This document shows positions 13,701 through 24,831 of a stretch of 64,000 bases of DNA, piece by piece. The notes beneath the pieces were generated by a model that was not told where the DNA came from, made no database searches, and worked only from the letters and a program-made list of their open reading frames with translations. This DNA is from Amblyomma americanum (lineage: Eukaryota > Arthropoda > Arachnida > Ixodida > Ixodidae): NCBI RefSeq assembly GCF_052857255.1, contig NW_027526502.1, positions 124,001 to 188,000 of the forward strand, given 5' to 3'. Made by a program: the position numbers and the translations under genes. Positions within the stretch are counted from its first letter, which is position 1. Each line of letters opens with the position of its first letter.

Positions 13701-15466
13701 TCATGCAGTCAGCTGGTTGAGGGCACAAAGTTCAGACGGTGGAAGGCAATCTGGAGCCAAACGCACCGACACAGTAAGTTGGTGCTCGCCGCTTATCGTC
13801 TCCGCTGCCACGTGAGGCCGAAGGCGATGGGTCTCTGTCCTTATAGCTGGCGTCCGATGACATCAGGTGAAAACGCCACAGATAGCCGCAACCGCTGAAG
13901 GAAACCGCCCCTTCTAGCCGGTAAGGGCAAGCCAACGTTTTCCACGCTCATGCAGTCAGCTGGTTGAGGGCACAAAGTTCAGACGGTGGAAGGCAATCTG
14001 CAGCAAAACGCAGCGACACAGTAAGTTGGTGCTCGCCGCTTGTCGTCTCCGCTGCCAAGTGAGGCCGAAGGCGATGGGTCTCTGTCCTTATAGCTGGCGT
14101 CCGATGACGTCAGGTGAAAACGCCACCGATAGCCACAACCGCTGAAGGAAACAGCCCCTTCTAGCCGGTAAGGGCAAGCCAACGTTTTCCACGCTCATGC
14201 TCTCAGCTGGTTGAGGCCACAAAGTTCAGACGGTGGAAGGCAAACTGCAGCAAAACGCAGCGACACAGTAAGTTGGTGCTCGCCGCTTGTCGTCTCCTCT
14301 GCCAAGTGAGGCCGAAGGCGATGGGTCTCTGTCCTTATAGCTGGCGTCCGATGACGTCAGGTGAAAACGCTACCGATAGCCGCAACCGCTGAAGGAAACC
14401 GCCCCTTTTAGCCGCTAAGTGCAAGCCAACGTTTCCCACGCTCATGCAGTCAGCTGGTTGAGGGCACAAAGTTCAGACGGTGGAAGGCAATCTGCAGCAA
14501 AACGCAGCGACACAGTAAGTTGGTGCTCGCCGCTTATCGTCTTCGCTGCCAAGTGAGGCCGAAGGCGATGGGTCTCTGTCCTTGTAGCTGGCGTCCGATG
14601 ACGTCAGGTGAAAACGCCACCGATAGCCGCAACCGCTGAAGAAAACCGCTCCTTCTAGCCGGTAAGGGCAAGCTAACGTTTGCCACGCTCATGCAGTCAG
14701 CTGGTTAAGGGCACAAAGTTCAGACGGTGGAAGGCAATCTGCAGCAAAACGCAGCGACACAGTAAGTTGGTGCTGGCCGCTTATCGTCTCCGCTGCCAAG
14801 AGAGGCCGAAGGCGATGGGTCTCTCTCCTTATAACTGGCGTCCGATGACGTCAGGTGAAAACGCCACCGATAGCCGCAACCGCTGAAGGAAACCGCCCCT
14901 TCTAGCCGGTAAGGGCAGGTTAGCGTTTTCCACGCTCATGCAGTCAGCTGGTATAGGGCACAAAGTTCAGACGGTGAAAGGCAATCTGCAGCAAAACGCA
15001 GCGACACAGTAAGTTGGTGCTCGACGCTTATCGTCTTCGCTGCCAAGTGAGGCCGAAGGCGATGGGTCTCAGTCCTTATAGCTGGCGTCCGATGACGTAA
15101 GGTGAAAACGCCACCGATAGCCGCAACCGCTGAAGGAACCCGCCCCTTTTAGCCGGTAAGTGCAAGCCAACGTTTTCCACGCTCATGCAGTCAGCTGGTT
15201 GAGGGCACAAAGTTCAGACGGTGGAAGGCAATCTGCAGCAAAACGCACCGACACAGTAAGTTGGTGCTCGCCGTTTATCGTCCTCGCTGCCAAGTGAGGC
15301 TGAAGGCGATGGGTCTCTGTCCTTATAGCTGGCGTCCAATGACGTCAGGTGAAAACGCCACCGATAGCCGCAACCGCTGAAGGAAACCGCCCCTTTTAGC
15401 CGGTAAGTGCAAGCCAACGTTTGCCACGCTCATGCAGACAGCTGGTTGAGGGCACAAAGTTCTGAC
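10775..15466. repeat. 19-monomer higher-order repeat, copy 1 (4692 bp)
   Basis: Every variant monomer in this block recurs 4692 bp downstream, about 19 x 247 bp. Shared diagnostic changes include GCCAATGATTGCCAGG (11463 and 16155), GTCACGCTCAAGCACTC (13200 and 17892) and TCTGGAGCCAAACGC (13751 and 18443). Direct comparison found only a handful of differences, for example 11161, 11780, 12525, 12738 and 15455 against their partners. The two copies are therefore close to identical. The breakpoint cannot be set more finely than about 50 bp. Confidence 0.92.
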
Positions 15467-18400
15467 GGTGGAAGGCAATCTGCAGCAAAACGCAGCGACA
15501 CAGTAAGTTGGTGCTCGCCGCTTATCGTCTCCGCTGCCAAGTGAGGCCGAAGGCGATGGGTCTCTGTCCTTATGGCTGGCGTCCGATGACGTCAGGTGAA
15601 AACGCAACCGATAGCCGCAACCGCTGAAGGAAACCGCCCCTTTTAGCCGGTAAGGGAAAGCCAACGTTTTCCACGCTCATGCAGTCAGCTGGTTGAGGGC
15701 ACAAAGTTCAGACGGTGGAAGGCAATCTGCAGCAAAACGCAGCGACACAGTAAGTTGGTGCTCGCCGCTTATCGTCTCCGCTGCCAAGTGAGGCCGAAGG
15801 CGATGGGTCTCTGTCCTTATAGCTGGCGTCCGATGACGTCAGGTGAAAACGCCGCCCATAGACGCAACCGCTGAAGGAAACCGCCCCTTTTAACCGGTAA
15901 GGGCAAGCCAACGTTTGCCACGCTCATGCAGTCAGCTGGTTGAGGGCACAAAGTTCAGACGGTGGAAGGCAATCTGCAGCAAAACGCAGCGACACAGTAA
16001 TTTGGTGCTCGCCGCTTATCGTCTCCGCTGCCAAGTGAGGCCGAAGGCGATGGGTATCTGTCCTTATAGCTGGCGTGCGATGACCTCAGGTGAAAACGCC
16101 ACCGATAGCCGCAACCGCTGAAGGAAACCGCCCCTTCTAGCCGATAAGGGAAAGCCAATGATTGCCAGGCTCATGCAGTCAGCTGGTTGAGGGCACAAAG
16201 TTCAGACGGTGGAAGGCAATCTGCAGCAAAACGCAGCGACACAGTAAGTTGGTGCTCGCCGCTTGTCGTCTCCGCTGCCAAGTGAGGCCGAACGCGATGG
16301 GTCTCTGTCCTTATAGCTGGCGACCGATGACGTCAGGTGAAAACGCCACCGATAGCCACAACCGCTGAAGGAAACCACCCCTTCTAGCTGGTAAGGGAAA
16401 GCCAATGTTTGCCACGCTCATGCAGTCAGCTGGTTGAGGGCACAAAGTTCAGACGGTGGAAGGCAATCTGCAGCAAAACGCAGCGCCACAGTAAGTTGGT
16501 GCTCGCCGCTTGTCGTCTCCGCTGCCAAGTGAGGCCGAAGGCGATGGGTCTCAGTCCTTAAAGCTGGCGTCCGATGACGTCAGGTGAAAACGCCACCGAT
16601 AGCCACAACCGCTGAAGGAAACCGCCCCTTCTAGCCGGTAAGGGAAAGCCAATGGTTGCCACGCTCATGCAGTCAGCTGGTTGAGGGCACAAAGTTCAGA
16701 CGATGGAAGGCAATCTGCAGCAAAACGCAGCGACACAGTAAGTTGGTGCTCGCCGCTTATCGTCTCCGCTGCCAAGCGAGGCCGAAGGCGATGAGTCTCT
16801 GTCCTTAAAGCTGGCGTCCGATGACGTCAGGTGAAAACGCCACCGATAGCCGCAACCGCTGAAGGAAACCGCCCCTTTTAGCCGCTACGGGCAAGCCAAC
16901 GTTTTCCACGCTCATGCAGTCAGCAGGTTGAGGGCACAAAGTTCAGGCGGTGGAAGGCACTCTGCAGCAAAACGCAGCAACACAGTAAGTTGGTGCTCGC
17001 CGCTTATCGTCTCCGCTGCCAAGTGAGGCGGAAGGCGATGGGTCTCTGTCCTTATAGCTGGCGTCCGATGACGTCAGGTGAAAACGCCACCGATAGCCGC
17101 AACCGCTGAAGGAAACCGCCCTTCTAGCCGGTAAGGGCAAGCCAACGTTTTCAACGCTCATGCAGTCAGCTGGTTGAGGGCACAAAGTTCAGACGGTGGA
17201 AGGCAATCTGCAGCAGAACGCAGCGACACAGTAAGTTGATGCTCGCCGCTTATCGTCTCCGCTGCCAAGTGAGGCCGAAGGCGATGGGTCTCTGTCCTTA
17301 TAGCTGGCGTCCGATGACGTCAGGTGAAAACGCCACCGATAGCCGTAACCACTGAAGGAAACCGCCCCTTCTAGCCGGTAAGGGCAAGCCAACGTTTGTC
17401 ACGCTCATGCAGTCAGCTGGTTGAGGGTACAAAGTTCAGACTGTGGAAGGCCATCTGCGGCAAAACGCAGCGACACAGTAAGTTGGTGCTCGCCGCTTAT
17501 CGTCTCCGCTGCCAAGTGAGGCCGAAGTCGATGGGTCTCTTTCCTTATAGCTGGCGTCCGATGACGTCAGCTGAAAACGCCACCGAGAGCCGCAACCGCT
17601 GAAGGAAACCGCCCCTTTTAGCCGGTAAGGGCAAGCCAACGTTTGCCACGCTCATGCAGTCAGCTGGTTGAGGGCACAAATTTCAGACGGTGGAAGGCAA
17701 TCTGCAGCAAAACGCAGCGACACAGTAAGTTGGTGCTCGCCGGTTATCGTCTCCGCTGCAAAGTGAGGCCGAAGGCGATGGGTCTCTGTCCTTAAAGCTG
17801 GCGACCGATGACGTCAGGTGAAAACGCCACCGGTAGCCGCGACCGCTGAAGGAAACCGCCCCTTTTAGCCGGTAAGGGCAAGCCAACGTTTGTCACGCTC
17901 AAGCACTCAGCTGGTTGAGGGCACAAAGTTCAGACGGTGCAAGGCAATCTGCAGCAAAACGCAGCGACACAGTGAGTTGGTGCTCGCCGCTTATCGTCTC
18001 CGCTGCCAAGTGAGGCCGAAGGCGATGGGTCTCTGTCCTTATAGCTGGCGTCCGATGACGTCAGGTGAAAACGCCACCGATAGCCGCAACCGCTGAAGGA
18101 AACCGCACCTTTTAGCCGGTAAGCGCAAGCCATCGTTTTCCACGCTAATGCAGTCAGCTGGCTGAGGGCACAAAGTTCAGACGGTGGAAGGCAATCTGCA
18201 GCAAAACGCAGCGACACACTAAGTTGGTGCTCGCCGCTTATCGTCTCCGCTCGCAAGTGAGGCCGAAGGCGATGGGTCTCTGTCCTCATAGCTGGTGTCC
18301 TATGACGACAGGTGAAAACGCCACCGATAGCCGCAACCGCTTAAAGAAACCGCCCCTTCTAGCCGGTAAGGGCAAGTCAGCGTTTTTCATGCTCATGCAG

Positions 18401-20158
18401 TCAGCTGGTTGAGGGCACAAAGTTCAGACGGTGGAAGGCAATCTGGAGCCAAACGCACCGACACAGTAAGTTGGTGCTCGCCGCTTATCGTCTCCGCTGC
18501 CACGTGAGGCCGAAGGCGATGGGTCTCTGTCCTTATAGCTGGCGTCCGATGACATCAGGTGAAAACGCCACAGATAGCCGCAACCGCTGAAGGAAACCGC
18601 CCCTTCTAGCCGGTAAGGGCAAGCCAACGTTTTCCACGCTCATGCAGTCAGCTGGTTGAGGGCACAAAGTTCAGACGGTGGAAGGCAATCTGCAGCAAAA
18701 CGCAGCGACACAGTAAGTTGGTGCTCGCCGCTTGTCGTCTCCGCTGCCAAGTGAGGCCGAAGGCGATGGGTCTCTGTCCTTATAGCTGGCGTCCGATGAC
18801 GTCAGGTGAAAACGCCACCGATAGCCACAACCGCTGAAGGAAACAGCCCCTTCTAGCCGGTAAGGGCAAGCCAACGTTTTCCACGCTCATGCTCTCAGCT
18901 GGTTGAGGCCACAAAGTTCAGACGGTGGAAGGCAAACTGCAGCAAAACGCAGCGACACAGTAAGTTGGTGCTCGCCGCTTGTCGTCTCCTCTGCCAAGTG
19001 AGGCCGAAGGCGATGGGTCTCTGTCCTTATAGCTGGCGTCCGATGACGTCAGGTGAAAACGCTACCGATAGCCGCAACCGCTGAAGGAAACCGCCCCTTT
19101 TAGCCGCTAAGTGCAAGCCAACGTTTCCCACGCTCATGCAGTCAGCTGGTTGAGGGCACAAAGTTCAGACGGTGGAAGGCAATCTGCAGCAAAACGCAGC
19201 GACACAGTAAGTTGGTGCTCGCCGCTTATCGTCTTCGCTGCCAAGTGAGGCCGAAGGCGATGGGTCTCTGTCCTTGTAGCTGGCGTCCGATGACGTCAGG
19301 TGAAAACGCCACCGATAGCCGCAACCGCTGAAGAAAACCGCTCCTTCTAGCCGGTAAGGGCAAGCTAACGTTTGCCACGCTCATGCAGTCAGCTGGTTAA
19401 GGGCACAAAGTTCAGACGGTGGAAGGCAATCTGCAGCAAAACGCAGCGACACAGTAAGTTGGTGCTGGCCGCTTATCGTCTCCGCTGCCAAGAGAGGCCG
19501 AAGGCGATGGGTCTCTCTCCTTATAACTGGCGTCCGATGACGTCAGGTGAAAACGCCACCGATAGCCGCAACCGCTGAAGGAAACCGCCCCTTCTAGCCG
19601 GTAAGGGCAGGTTAGCGTTTTCCACGCTCATGCAGTCAGCTGGTATAGGGCACAAAGTTCAGACGGTGAAAGGCAATCTGCAGCAAAACGCAGCGACACA
19701 GTAAGTTGGTGCTCGACGCTTATCGTCTTCGCTGCCAAGTGAGGCCGAAGGCGATGGGTCTCAGTCCTTATAGCTGGCGTCCGATGACGTAAGGTGAAAA
19801 CGCCACCGATAGCCGCAACCGCTGAAGGAACCCGCCCCTTTTAGCCGGTAAGTGCAAGCCAACGTTTTCCACGCTCATGCAGTCAGCTGGTTGAGGGCAC
19901 AAAGTTCAGACGGTGGAAGGCAATCTGCAGCAAAACGCACCGACACAGTAAGTTGGTGCTCGCCGTTTATCGTCCTCGCTGCCAAGTGAGGCTGAAGGCG
20001 ATGGGTCTCTGTCCTTATAGCTGGCGTCCAATGACGTCAGGTGAAAACGCCACCGATAGCCGCAACCGCTGAAGGAAACCGCCCCTTTTAGCCGGTAAGT
20101 GCAAGCCAACGTTTGCCACGCTCATGCAGACAGCTGGTTGAGGGCACAATGTTCTGAC
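15467..20158. repeat. 19-monomer higher-order repeat, copy 2 (4692 bp)
   Basis: This is the tandem partner of 10775-15466. Similarity continues to about 20200, where the next monomer changes type (CGTTTCCGCTTCC). The near-identity argues for a recent unequal exchange or other amplification step, or possibly an assembly duplication. Confidence 0.92.
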
Positions 20159-20624
20159 GGTGGAAGGCAATCTGCAGCAAAACGCAGCGACACAGTAAGT
20201 TGGTGCTCGCAGCTTATCGTTTCCGCTTCCAAGTGAGGCCGAAGGCGATGGGTCTCTGTCCTTAAAGCTGGCGTCCGATGTCGTCAGGTGAAAACGCCAC
20301 CGATAGCCACAACCGCTGAAAGAAACCGCCCCTTCTAACCGGTAAGGGCAAGCCAATGTTTGCCACGCTCATACAGTCAGCTAGTTGAGGGCCCAAAATT
20401 CAGACGGTGGAAGGCAATCTGCAGCAAAACGCAGCGACACAGTAAGTTGGTGCTCGCCGCTTATCGTCTCCGCTGCCAAGTGAGGCCGAAGGCGATGGGT
20501 CTCTGTCCTTATAGCTGGCGTCCGATGACGTCAGGTGAAAACGCCACCGATAGCCGCAACCACTGAACGAAAACGCCCCTTTTAGCCGGTAAGGGCAAGC
20601 CAACGTTTTCCACGCTCATGCAGT

Positions 20625-20706
20625 CAGCTGGTTGAGGGCACAAAGTTCAGACGGTGGAAGGCAATCAGCTGGTTGAGGGCACAAAGTTCAGACGGCGGAA
20701 GGCAAT
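20625..20706. repeat. 41-bp tandem duplication inside a satellite monomer
   Basis: This has the same internal duplication as at 830, here at 20625-20665 and 20666-20706. The second unit carries one private change (GACGGCGGAAGG). Confidence 0.93.
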
Positions 20707-23700
20707 CTGCAGCAAAACGCAGCGACACAGTAAGTTGGTGCTCGCCGCTTATCGTCTCCGCTGCCAAGTGAGGTCGAAGGCGATGGGTCTCTGTCCTTAT
20801 AGCTGGCGTCCGATGACGTCAGGTGAAAACGCCACCGATAGCCGCAACCATTGATGGAAACCGCCCCTTCTAGCCGGTAAGGGCAAGCCAGCGTTTTCCA
20901 CGCTCATGCTCTCAGCTGGTTGAGGCCACAAAGTTCAGACGGTGGAAGGCAATCTGCAGCAAAACGCAGCGACACAGTAAGTTGGTGCTCGCCGCTTGTC
21001 GTCTCCTCTGCCAAGTGAGGCCGAAGGCGATGGGTCTCTGTCCTTATAGCTGGCGTCCGATGACATCAGGTGAAAACGCCACCGATAGCCACAACCGCTG
21101 AAGGAAACCGCACCTTCTAGCCGGTAAGGGAAAGCCAATGTTTGCCACGCTCATGCAGTCAGCTGGTTGAGGGCACAAAGTTCATACGGTGGAAGGCAAT
21201 CTGCAGCAAAACGCAGCGACACAGTAAGTTGGTTTTTGCCGCTTATCGTCTCCGCTGCCAAGTGAAGCCGAAGGCGATGAGTCTCTGTCCTTATAGCTGG
21301 CGTCCGATGACGTCAGGTGAAAACGCCACCGATAGCCGCAACCGCTGAAGGAAACCGCCCCTTTTAGCCGCTAAGGGCAAGCCAACGTTTCCCACGCTCA
21401 TGCAGTCAGCTGGTTGAGGGCACAAAGTTCAGACGGTGGAAGGCAATCTGCAGCAAAACGCAGCGACACAGTAAGTTGGTGCTCGCCGCTTATCGACTTC
21501 GCTGCCAAGTGAGGCCGAAGGCGATGGGTCTCTGTCCTTGTAGCTGGCGTCCGATGACGTCAGGTGAAAACGCCACCGATAGCCGCAACCGCTGAAGAAA
21601 ACCGCTCCTTCTAGCCGGTAAGGGCAAGCTAACGTTTGCCACGCTCATGCAGTCAGCTGGTTAAGGGCACAAAGTTCAGACGGTGGAAGGCAATCTGCAG
21701 CAAAACGCAGCGACACAGTAAGTTGGTGCTGGCCGCTTATCGTCTCCGCTGCCAAGAGAGGCCGAAGGCGATGGGTCTCTCTCCTTATAACTGGCGTCCG
21801 ATGACGTCAGGTGAAAACGCCACCGATAGCCGCAACCGCTGAAGGAAACCGCCCCTTCTAGCCGCTAAGGGCAAGTTAGCGTTTTCCACGCTCATGCAGT
21901 TAGCTGGTTTAGGGCACAAAGTTCAGACGGTGGAAGGCAATCTGCAGCAAAACGCAGCGACACAGTAAGTTGGTGCTCGCCGCTTATCGTCTCCGCTGCC
22001 AAGTGAGGCCGAAGGCGATGGGTCGCTGTCCTTATAGCTGGCGTCCGATGACGTAAGGTGAAAACGCCACCGATAGCCGCAACCGCTGAAGGAAACCGCC
22101 CCTTTTAGCCGGTAAGTGCAAGCCAACGTTTGCCACGCTCATGCAGACAGCTGGTTGAGGGCACAAAGTTCTGACGGTGGAAGGCAATCTGCAGCAAAAC
22201 GCAGCGACACAGTAAGTTGGTGCTCGCCGCTTATCGTCTCCGCTGCCAAGTGAGGCCGAAGGCGATGGGTCTCTGTCCTTATAGCTGGCGTCCGATGACG
22301 TCAGGTGAAAACGCCACCGATAGCCGCAACCGCTGAAGGAAACCGGCCCTTTTAGCCGGTAAGGGCAAGCCAACGTTTTCCACGCGCATGCAGTTAGCTG
22401 GTTTAGGGCACAAAGTTCAGACGGTGGAAGGCAATCTGCAGCAAAACGCAGCGACACAGTAAGTTGGTGCTCGCCGCTTATCGTCTCCGCTGCCAAGTGA
22501 GGCCGAAGGCGATGGGTCGCTGTCCTTATAGCTGGCGTCCGATGACGTCAGGTGAAAACGCCACTGATAGCCGCAACCGCTGAAGGAAACCGCCCCTTCT
22601 AGCCGGTAAGGGCAAGCCAACGTTTGCCACGCTCATGCAGTCAGCTGGTTGAGGGCACAAAGTTCAGACGGTGGAAGGCAATCTGCAGCAAAACGCAGCG
22701 ACACAGTAAGTTGGTGCTCGCCGCTTATCGTCTCCGCTGCCAAGTGAGGCCGAAGGCGATGGGTCGCTGTCCTTATAGCTGGCGTCCGATGACGTCAGGT
22801 GAAAACGCCACTGATAGCCGCAACCGCTGAAGGAAACCGCCCCTTCTAGCCGGTAAGGGCAAGCCAACGTTTGCCACGCTCATGCAGTCAGCTGGTTGAG
22901 GGCACAAAGTTCAGACGGTGGAAGGCAATCTGCAGCAAAACGCAGCGACACAGTAAGTTGGTGCTCGCCGCTTATCGTCTTCGCTGCCAAGTGAGGCCGA
23001 AGGCGATGGGTCTCTGTCCTTGTAGCTGGCGTCCGATGACGTCAGGTGAAAACGCCACCGATAGCCGCAACCGCTGAAGAAAACCGCTCCTTCTAGCCGG
23101 TAAGGGCAAGCTAACGTTTGCCACGCTCATGCAGTCAGCTGGTTAAGGGCACAAAGTTCAGACGGTGGAAGGCAATCTGCAGCAAAACGCAGCGACACAG
23201 TAAGTTGGTGCTGGCCGCTTATCGTCTCCGCTGCCAAGAGAGGCCGAAGGCGATGGGTCTCTCTCCTTATAACTGGCGTCCGATGACGTCAGGTGAAAAC
23301 GCAACCGATAGCCGCAACCGCTGAAGGAAACCGCCCCTTTTAGCTGGTAAGGGCAAGCCAACGTTTTCAACGCTCATGCAGTCAGCTGGTTGAGGGCACA
23401 AAGTTCAGACGGTGGAAAGCAATCTGCAGCAAAACGCAGCGACACAGTAAGTTGGTGCTCGCCGCTTATCGTCTCCGCTGCCAAGTGAGGCCGAAGGCGA
23501 TGGGTCTCTGTCCTTATAGCTGGCGTCCGATAACGTCAGGTGAAAACGCCACCGATAGCCGCAACCGCTGAAGGAAACCGCCCCTTTTAGCCGGTAACGG
23601 CAAGCCAGCGTTTTCAACGCTCATGCAGTCAGCTGGTTCAGGGCACAAAGTTCAGACGGTGGAAAGCAATCTGCAGCAAAACGCAGCGATAGAGTAAGTT

Positions 23701-24123
23701 GGTGCTCACCGCTTATCGTCTCCGCTGCCAATTGAGGCCGAAGGCGATGGGTCTCAGTGCTTATAGCTGGCGTCCGATGACGTCAGGTGAAAGCGCCACC
23801 GATAGCCGCAACCGCTGAAGGAAACCGCCCCTTCTAGCCGGTAAAGGCAAGCCAACGTTTTCCACGCTCATGCAGTCAGCTGGCTGAGGGCACAAAGTTC
23901 AGACGGTGGAAGGCAATCTGCAGCAAAACGCAGCGACACAGTAAGTTGGTGCTCGCCGCTTATCGTCTCCGCTGCCAAGTGAGGCCGAAGGCGATGGGTC
24001 TCTGTCCTTATAGCTGGCGTCCGATGACGTCAGGTGAAAACGCCACCGATAGCCGCAACCACTGAACAAAAACGCCCCTTTTAGCCGGTAAGGGCAAGCC
24101 AACGTTTTCCACGCTCATGCAGT

Positions 24124-24205
24124 AAGCTGGTTGAGGGCACAAAGTTCAGACGGTGGAAGGCAATCAGCTGGTTGAGGGCACAAAGTTCAGACGGTGGAAG
24201 GCAAT
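24124..24205. repeat. 41-bp tandem duplication in the last monomer before the island
   Basis: The first unit begins AAGCTGG instead of CAGCTGG, and the second starts at 24165. This rearranged monomer is the last one before the satellite breaks off at 24263. Confidence 0.9.
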
Positions 24206-24382
24206 CTGCAGCAAAACGCAGAGACACTTGAAGTTGGTGCTCGCCATTTATCGTCCCCGCTGCGAAAACTGCATTAGGGACACCTAACACCACCACTTCA
24301 CAAGGTGGCAGTTTCATCTCCGTTGGCCGCCAGTCACCCAGCAGTGTAAACATATATTTATTGTATGCTGTACAGATAGTTT

Positions 24383-24624
24383 CCTGCAGACCAATTTCTC
24401 GAGGCCCGAGGGCTGAGAAATATGAGTAAGGCAGGGGAGGAAACACAAAAGGTCCCAGGGACAGATGCGACTAAACCAAGAGCATATGGTTATGCACCTA
24501 AGGCGCCAGTAAAGTGTTTTCTTTGCGGCAAGGTGGGACACCGTGCAGTTGACTGTCGGACTAGTAGCATTGCCCAAAAGACACAGGTTGTGTGCCAAGG
24601 TCGTAAGAGGAGGGGTCATAATAT
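24383..24624 (+). pseudogene. Gag C-terminal fragment with CCHC zinc knuckle (Gmr1-like element)
   Basis: The frame is open from about 24383 and has a Met at 24422. It contains a good zinc knuckle, CFLCGKVGHRAVDC (C-x2-C-x4-H-x4-C), at about 24513-24554, as expected of the nucleocapsid part of Gag, which binds RNA. A second knuckle starts near 24594. Its second Cys position is Arg, and its 3' half lies beyond the inner retrotransposon at 29815. The frame across the two sides agrees once the inner element and one ATAT copy are discounted. Upstream there are stops, and no capsid or matrix region can be followed, so the gag is 5'-truncated close to the satellite junction. Confidence 0.75.
24621..24624. 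repeat. Target-site duplication ATAT, left
   Basis: ATAT abuts the LTR at 24625 and is repeated at 29811-29814. Removing the element and one copy restores a continuous frame in the interrupted gag-protease region, which supports the call. Confidence 0.85.
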
Positions 24625-24797
24625 TGTTACGTGCTTTGCACGCACGGGGGTTTATTCAAAGAGGGGACCGGTCGAAGCAGGATGGAAGCAGGAAGCCTAG
24701 CAGCGTCCTTCCGCTCCCTCTTTTTCTTCCTCTTTCTCCGCGGGTCAGTCCTTCATCTTCTGCTTCTTCCGTCGAGGTTCTGTGGAAGCACGTTACA
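24625..24797 (-). repeat. 3' LTR of the inner Ty3 element
   Basis: This 173-bp LTR begins TGTTACGTGC and ends CACGTTACA on the plus strand. It is identical to 29638-29810 except for CTCCCTC here versus CTCTCTC there, near 24715. A polyadenylation signal AATAAA (minus strand) lies at 24651-24656. Confidence 0.95.
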
Positions 24798-24809
24798 TTT
24801 CCCTCCTCG
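24798..24809 (-). other. Polypurine tract of the inner Ty3 element
   Basis: On the minus strand GAGGAGGGAAA directly precedes the 3' LTR, as expected for the plus-strand primer in reverse transcription. Confidence 0.8.
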
Positions 24810-24831
24810 CAGACGATGCCCGTCGGGCGAG

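Larger units (their letters stand above)
1..24263. repeat. 247-bp satellite array, left block
   Basis: A tandem array with a repeat length of about 247 bp runs from the window edge to 24263, roughly 98 monomers. Landmarks recur in fixed order in each monomer: CAGCTGGTTGAG, CAGACGGTGGAAGG, CTGCAGCAAAACGCAGCG, CTCGCCGCTTATCG, TGACGTCAGGTG, CCGCCCCTTTTAGCCGG and CCACGCTCATGCAG. Monomers differ by scattered substitutions and by single-base indels, for example the lost base near 3234. The array stops abruptly inside a monomer after CCCCGCTGC. I do not recognise this satellite by name. A period of 247 is not divisible by 3, so the short open frames in each monomer shift at every repeat and are not taken as genes. 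Confidence 0.97.

Noticed and set aside
1..24263. Short open frames of about 67 residues on both strands in nearly every satellite monomer
   Set aside because: They are by-products of a conserved 247-bp repeat. The frame shifts each monomer, and longer ones arise only where a single-base indel joins two monomers. No domain or start context supports translation.
1..24263. CRISPR-like array
   Set aside because: The repeats are contiguous 247-bp monomers without unique spacers, and the context is eukaryotic.
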